From assembly GCA_003545155.1 (NCBI GenBank), contig DQCH01000017.1:1-9622 (forward strand): 9,622 nucleotides of DNA, read 5' to 3'. This stretch comes from Candidatus Acetothermia bacterium. GTDB taxonomy: Bacteria; Bipolaricaulota; Bipolaricaulia; UBA7950; UBA9294. Positions 7,946 to 9,622 of the stretch are shown in pieces. The translations under genes were made by a program, and so were the position numbers. The first letter of the stretch is position 1; each line of letters begins with the position of its first letter. A model generated the notes under the pieces. The model was not told the origin of the DNA. It did no database searches and was given only the letters and a program-made list of their open reading frames with translations.

Positions 7946-8881
7946 TCAGCTATTCTCCTCGCTAGGGCTTGTCACTTCGATGTTGTAGCCGATCAGTTTT
8001 GCGGTCAAGCGAACGTTCTGCCCACCCTTTCCGATGGCAAGTGAGAGTTCGTCGTCAGGGACGAGGACCTTGGCATTGCGGGTCTCCTCGTCGAGTTCGG
8101 CCGAGATAACTGACGCTGGCTCTAGACTGTTGCGAAGGAGTTGTTCGACGTCGTCGCTCCAGCGGATTAAGTCGATCTTCTCCCCGGAGAGTTCCCGCGT
8201 GACGACCCGCACTCGTGCTCCACCGGCTCCCACGCAGGTTCCGATCGGGTCGACGTTTGGGTCGAGCGACTCAATGGCAACCTTGCTACGGCGCCCTGGT
8301 TCACGGGCGATCTGACGGACGACCAATGTCCCCTCTTCGATTTCAGGGACCTCTAGTCGTAGGAGTTGATGGACGAATTCCGGGTGAGCGCGGGAGATGA
8401 GAATGCGGGGGTCACCCTGTGTCCGCTCCACACTCACGAGATAAGCACGCAACCGCTGTCCCCCATGGTAGCGCTCGCCGGGGATCCTCCCCGCATCGGG
8501 GAGTAGAGCCTCAGCTTCCCCCAGGTTGACCCAGACGTCTTTTCCCTCAAAGCGGTGAATCGAGCCACTGATGATCTCCCCCACGCGGTGGATGTACAAC
8601 TCGTAGACGATTTCCCGCCGTTTATGCGTGATCTCTTGTTTGATCGTCTCCTCGGCCTTCTTAGTGGCGATCCGGCCGAACTTTGCTAGCTCGATCAATT
8701 TGCCGTCAATGCAGATGTCACCCGAGTTGCGGTCAATCTCCACCTCTACCGTGGCGTCGGTGTGGTACTCCTCCTGATATGCCGCGGCAAGTCCTTTGCA
8801 AATCGCTTCGTACAGGTCTTCCCGAGCGATCCCCTTCTCTTTGGCCATCTCCTCTAGGGCTTCGATAAATTCAATATTCAT
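7946..8881 (-). CDS. nusA: Transcription termination/antitermination protein NusA, with shortened N-terminal domain
   Basis: NusA binds RNA polymerase and nascent RNA and modulates pausing, termination and antitermination. Domains: a short RNAP-binding N-terminal domain (1-98), S1 (about 99-165, with GSIHRFEGKDVWVNLGEAEA at 106-125), KH1 (about 178-250, VDPIGTCVGAGG at 210-221) and KH2 (about 255-305, LSLAIGKGGQN at 279-289). It ends right after KH2, so the acidic C-terminal repeats of E. coli NusA are absent, as in Thermotoga and Bacillus. At 311 aa it is shorter than those (about 344 and 371). Compared from memory with both, some 34 residues are missing between DICI (55-58) and KFGRIAT (67-73). 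The ATG at 8881 is forced: a stop lies seven codons upstream in frame and no other start codon lies between. AGGAG is 15 nt upstream, rather far, and the ATG overlaps the stop of a small upstream ORF (ATGA). No rimP, ylxR or infB flanks it. Confidence 0.97.
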   Translation of the reverse strand: MNIEFIEALEEMAKEKGIAREDLYEAICKGLAAAYQEEYHTDATVEVEIDRNSGDICIDGKLIELAKFGRIATKKAEETIKQEITHKRREIVYELYIHRVGEIISGSIHRFEGKDVWVNLGEAEALLPDAGRIPGERYHGGQRLRAYLVSVERTQGDPRILISRAHPEFVHQLLRLEVPEIEEGTLVVRQIAREPGRRSKVAIESLDPNVDPIGTCVGAGGARVRVVTRELSGEKIDLIRWSDDVEQLLRNSLEPASVISAELDEETRNAKVLVPDDELSLAIGKGGQNVRLTAKLIGYNIEVTSPSEENS

Positions 8882-9021
8882 GTTGCAGTGGAATCGCTCC
8901 TAGTCACTCTCCTTAATTCAGAACGTAGGATTTCCTGGAAGGTCTCCTCGACGTGGGATGATATGGCGTCCATCCTCTCTGTTAAAGTGAGGCGAAAGCC
9001 TTTGTACAAAGATCTCTCCAC
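8878..9021 (-). CDS. Candidate small protein, 47 aa, upstream of and overlapping nusA
   Basis: A short reading frame with good translation signals. The GTG start (9021-9019) sits 9 nt after a GGAGG ribosome site (9031-9035), and the TGA overlaps the nusA ATG as ATGA, the classic form for coupled translation. The predicted peptide begins MERSLYKGFR and has a charged, probably amphipathic helix (HVEETFQEILRSELRR, residues 23-38) and a Ser/Thr-rich end. I recognise no family, and at 47 aa it is far too short to be RimP, which often stands in this place. An internal ATG at residue 17 could give a 31-aa product, but GAGAGG abuts it with no spacing. It could be a real small protein, a leader peptide controlling nusA, or chance. 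The ribosome site and overlap together are the reason I list it. Confidence 0.5.
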   Translation of the reverse strand: MERSLYKGFRLTLTERMDAISSHVEETFQEILRSELRRVTRSDSTAT

Positions 9022-9030
9022 GGACGAAAA

Positions 9031-9035
9031 CCTCC
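9031..9035 (-). promoter_or_regulatory. Ribosome binding site deciding the GTG start of the 47-aa ORF
   Basis: GGAGG on the minus strand, 9 nt before the GTG at 9021. It is a better placed site than the AGGAG of nusA, which is 15 nt from its ATG, so ribosomes loading here could deliver nusA translation through the ATGA overlap. Confidence 0.5.
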
Positions 9036-9048
9036 AAACCCTCTTTCA

Positions 9049-9077
9049 TTCCTTGGCATAATCTGTAGTATTATACT
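9049..9077 (+). promoter_or_regulatory. Candidate promoter of rluD, overlapping the nusA promoter
   Basis: The plus strand carries TATACT (9072-9077), a good -10, overlapping the TATAAT of the opposite strand. The hexamer 17 bases upstream, TTCCTT (9049-9054), is a poor -35; a better TTGGCA (9053-9058) is only 13 bases away and too close. The start would be near 9084, about 33 nt before the rluD ATG. The -10 is believable and the -35 is not, so this may be the weaker direction of a bidirectional promoter. Confidence 0.4.
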
Positions 9078-9099
9078 GCAAGCCCGCACTGACGGACAA
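9070..9099 (-). promoter_or_regulatory. Candidate promoter of the nusA transcription unit
   Basis: On the minus strand TTGTCC (9094-9099) and a perfect -10 TATAAT (9070-9075) are separated by 18 bases. Transcription would begin near 9063, giving about 42 nt before the GTG of the small ORF and about 180 nt before nusA. The -10 is embedded in the palindrome AGTATTATACT (9067-9077), which it shares with the opposite-strand promoter of rluD. Confidence 0.6.
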
Positions 9100-9116
9100 A
9101 TAGCAAGGAGAGAGCG

Positions 9117-9622
9117 ATGGGGAAAATTGAGCTGAGAGTGGCGGGCGAGGAGGACGGATTTCGCCTTGACCGTTACCTCACTGAGAAAATTAATGGGATT
9201 TCTCGTAGTGAGGTTCAGCGGGTGATCCGTGCCGGATACGTCACAATCGGCGATGTAGCAGCTATCCAGCCGTCGCGCCGGCTTAAAAGGGGAGAGCGGG
9301 TCTTGTGGGAGGCACCGGCGCATTCTCTTCTTACCCCAGCGCGAATCGATCTTGCGATTCAATACGAGGACAAGGAGATCGTGGTGGTGGATAAGCCGGT
9401 GGGGCTGATCGTCCATCCAGGAGCGGGAGTGAGCGGTACCACGCTTGTGGAGGGACTTCTCGTTGACCGCTCCCTTCCCCAGGGGGATGATCCGGTCCGG
9501 CCGGGGATCGTCCACCGATTGGATAAGGAGACAAGCGGGCTGATCGTTGTAGCCAAGAGCCGTTCTGCCCTTGACTCGCTCAAGGAGCAGTTCGCCACGC
9601 GGAGGGTAACCAAGCTCTACCT
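9117..9622 (+). CDS. rluD: RluD-type 23S rRNA pseudouridine synthase, 3' end outside the window
   Basis: The first 168 codons are present; the frame is open to the right edge. The family isomerises specific uridines in 23S rRNA to pseudouridine. Visible parts: an N-terminal S4 RNA-binding domain (about residues 15-65, with RLDRYL at 16-21 and SRSEVQRVIRAGYV at 29-42), then the start of the RluA-family catalytic domain, with IVVVDKPVGLIVHPG (88-102) and the catalytic motif HRLDKETSG (133-141), in which D136 is the nucleophile. This motif and the S4 domain point to RluD or its paralogue RluC rather than the single-domain RluA. The ATG at 9117 has AAGGAG 6 nt upstream. It is transcribed away from nusA. 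In many bacteria this gene follows lspA; here it heads its own unit. Exact target uridines cannot be assigned. Confidence 0.93.
   Translation, partial: MGKIELRVAGEEDGFRLDRYLTEKINGISRSEVQRVIRAGYVTIGDVAAIQPSRRLKRGERVLWEAPAHSLLTPARIDLAIQYEDKEIVVVDKPVGLIVHPGAGVSGTTLVEGLLVDRSLPQGDDPVRPGIVHRLDKETSGLIVVAKSRSALDSLKEQFATRRVTKLY

Larger units (their letters stand above)
8882..9116. other. Divergent nusA-rluD intergenic region
   Basis: This 235-bp stretch between the two divergent genes holds the back-to-back candidate promoters (9049-9099), the 47-aa ORF reading toward nusA, its ribosome site, and the rluD ribosome site (AAGGAG, 9105-9110). A 12-bp perfect palindrome CTTTGTACAAAG lies at 9000-9011 within the small ORF. 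I see no terminator or recognisable riboswitch. Confidence 0.6.

Noticed and set aside
7939..7948. 10-bp palindrome TGACCGGTCA at the nusA-MMPL junction
   Set aside because: It has no loop to form an RNA hairpin, and a site this short is expected many times by chance.
9000..9011. Perfect 12-bp palindrome CTTTGTACAAAG as an operator
   Set aside because: About two such palindromes are expected by chance in a window this size, and it lies some 50 nt inside the predicted transcript. Kept only as a remark.
8882..9116. Missing or degenerate rimP upstream of nusA
   Set aside because: No RimP-like residues in any frame, and the divergent rluD promoter leaves no room; the small ORF there is not a RimP remnant as far as I can tell.
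8982..9515. 177-codon minus-strand open frame opposite rluD
   Set aside because: It is antisense to a clear RluD coding region over most of its length, and the peptide resembles no family.

Overview
This window reads as chromosomal housekeeping DNA from a bacterium with moderately high GC (judged by eye). Six genes I can identify lie on the minus strand and one on the plus strand, with short gaps or overlaps between them. No mobile element, CRISPR array, tRNA or rRNA was seen. The combination of rny next to spoVS, a NusA lacking the C-terminal repeats, a large membrane-anchored parvulin-TPR protein and an MMPL/RND exporter does not fit enterobacteria or bacilli. It is more like a deep-branching or candidate-phylum bacterium; Candidatus Bipolaricaulota (Acetothermia, OP1) is my tentative guess from gene content and protein style, not a demonstrated placement.

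Layout, right to left along the minus strand: a bidirectional promoter near 9070; an overlooked 47-codon ORF (8878-9021) whose stop overlaps the nusA start; nusA (7946-8881); a 971-aa MMPL/RND transporter (5011-7926); rny, encoding RNase Y (3448-4956); spoVS (3143-3430); a likely internal promoter (3076-3104); an 883-aa membrane-anchored parvulin PPIase with a TPR solenoid (382-3033); and the 5' part of mazG (1-392), which overlaps the PPIase stop and runs off the left edge. On the plus strand rluD, a 23S rRNA pseudouridine synthase, starts at 9117 and runs off the right edge.

By function the genes cover transcription elongation (NusA), mRNA turnover (RNase Y), an RNA/DNA-binding Alba-like regulator (SpoVS), envelope transport (MMPL), extracytoplasmic protein folding (parvulin-TPR), nucleotide-pool cleaning (MazG) and rRNA modification (RluD). 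The close packing suggests a nusA-MMPL-rny-spoVS transcription unit, followed by a second promoter for the parvulin-TPR and mazG pair.

I do not see a clear new defence or mobile system. The points most worth following are: the small coupled ORF in the place rimP often occupies; a NusA missing about 34 residues from its N-terminal domain; a 42-residue helical-hairpin module found twice in the parvulin-TPR protein and once in the periplasmic loop of the neighbouring transporter; and the symmetric -10 element shared by the divergent nusA and rluD transcripts.
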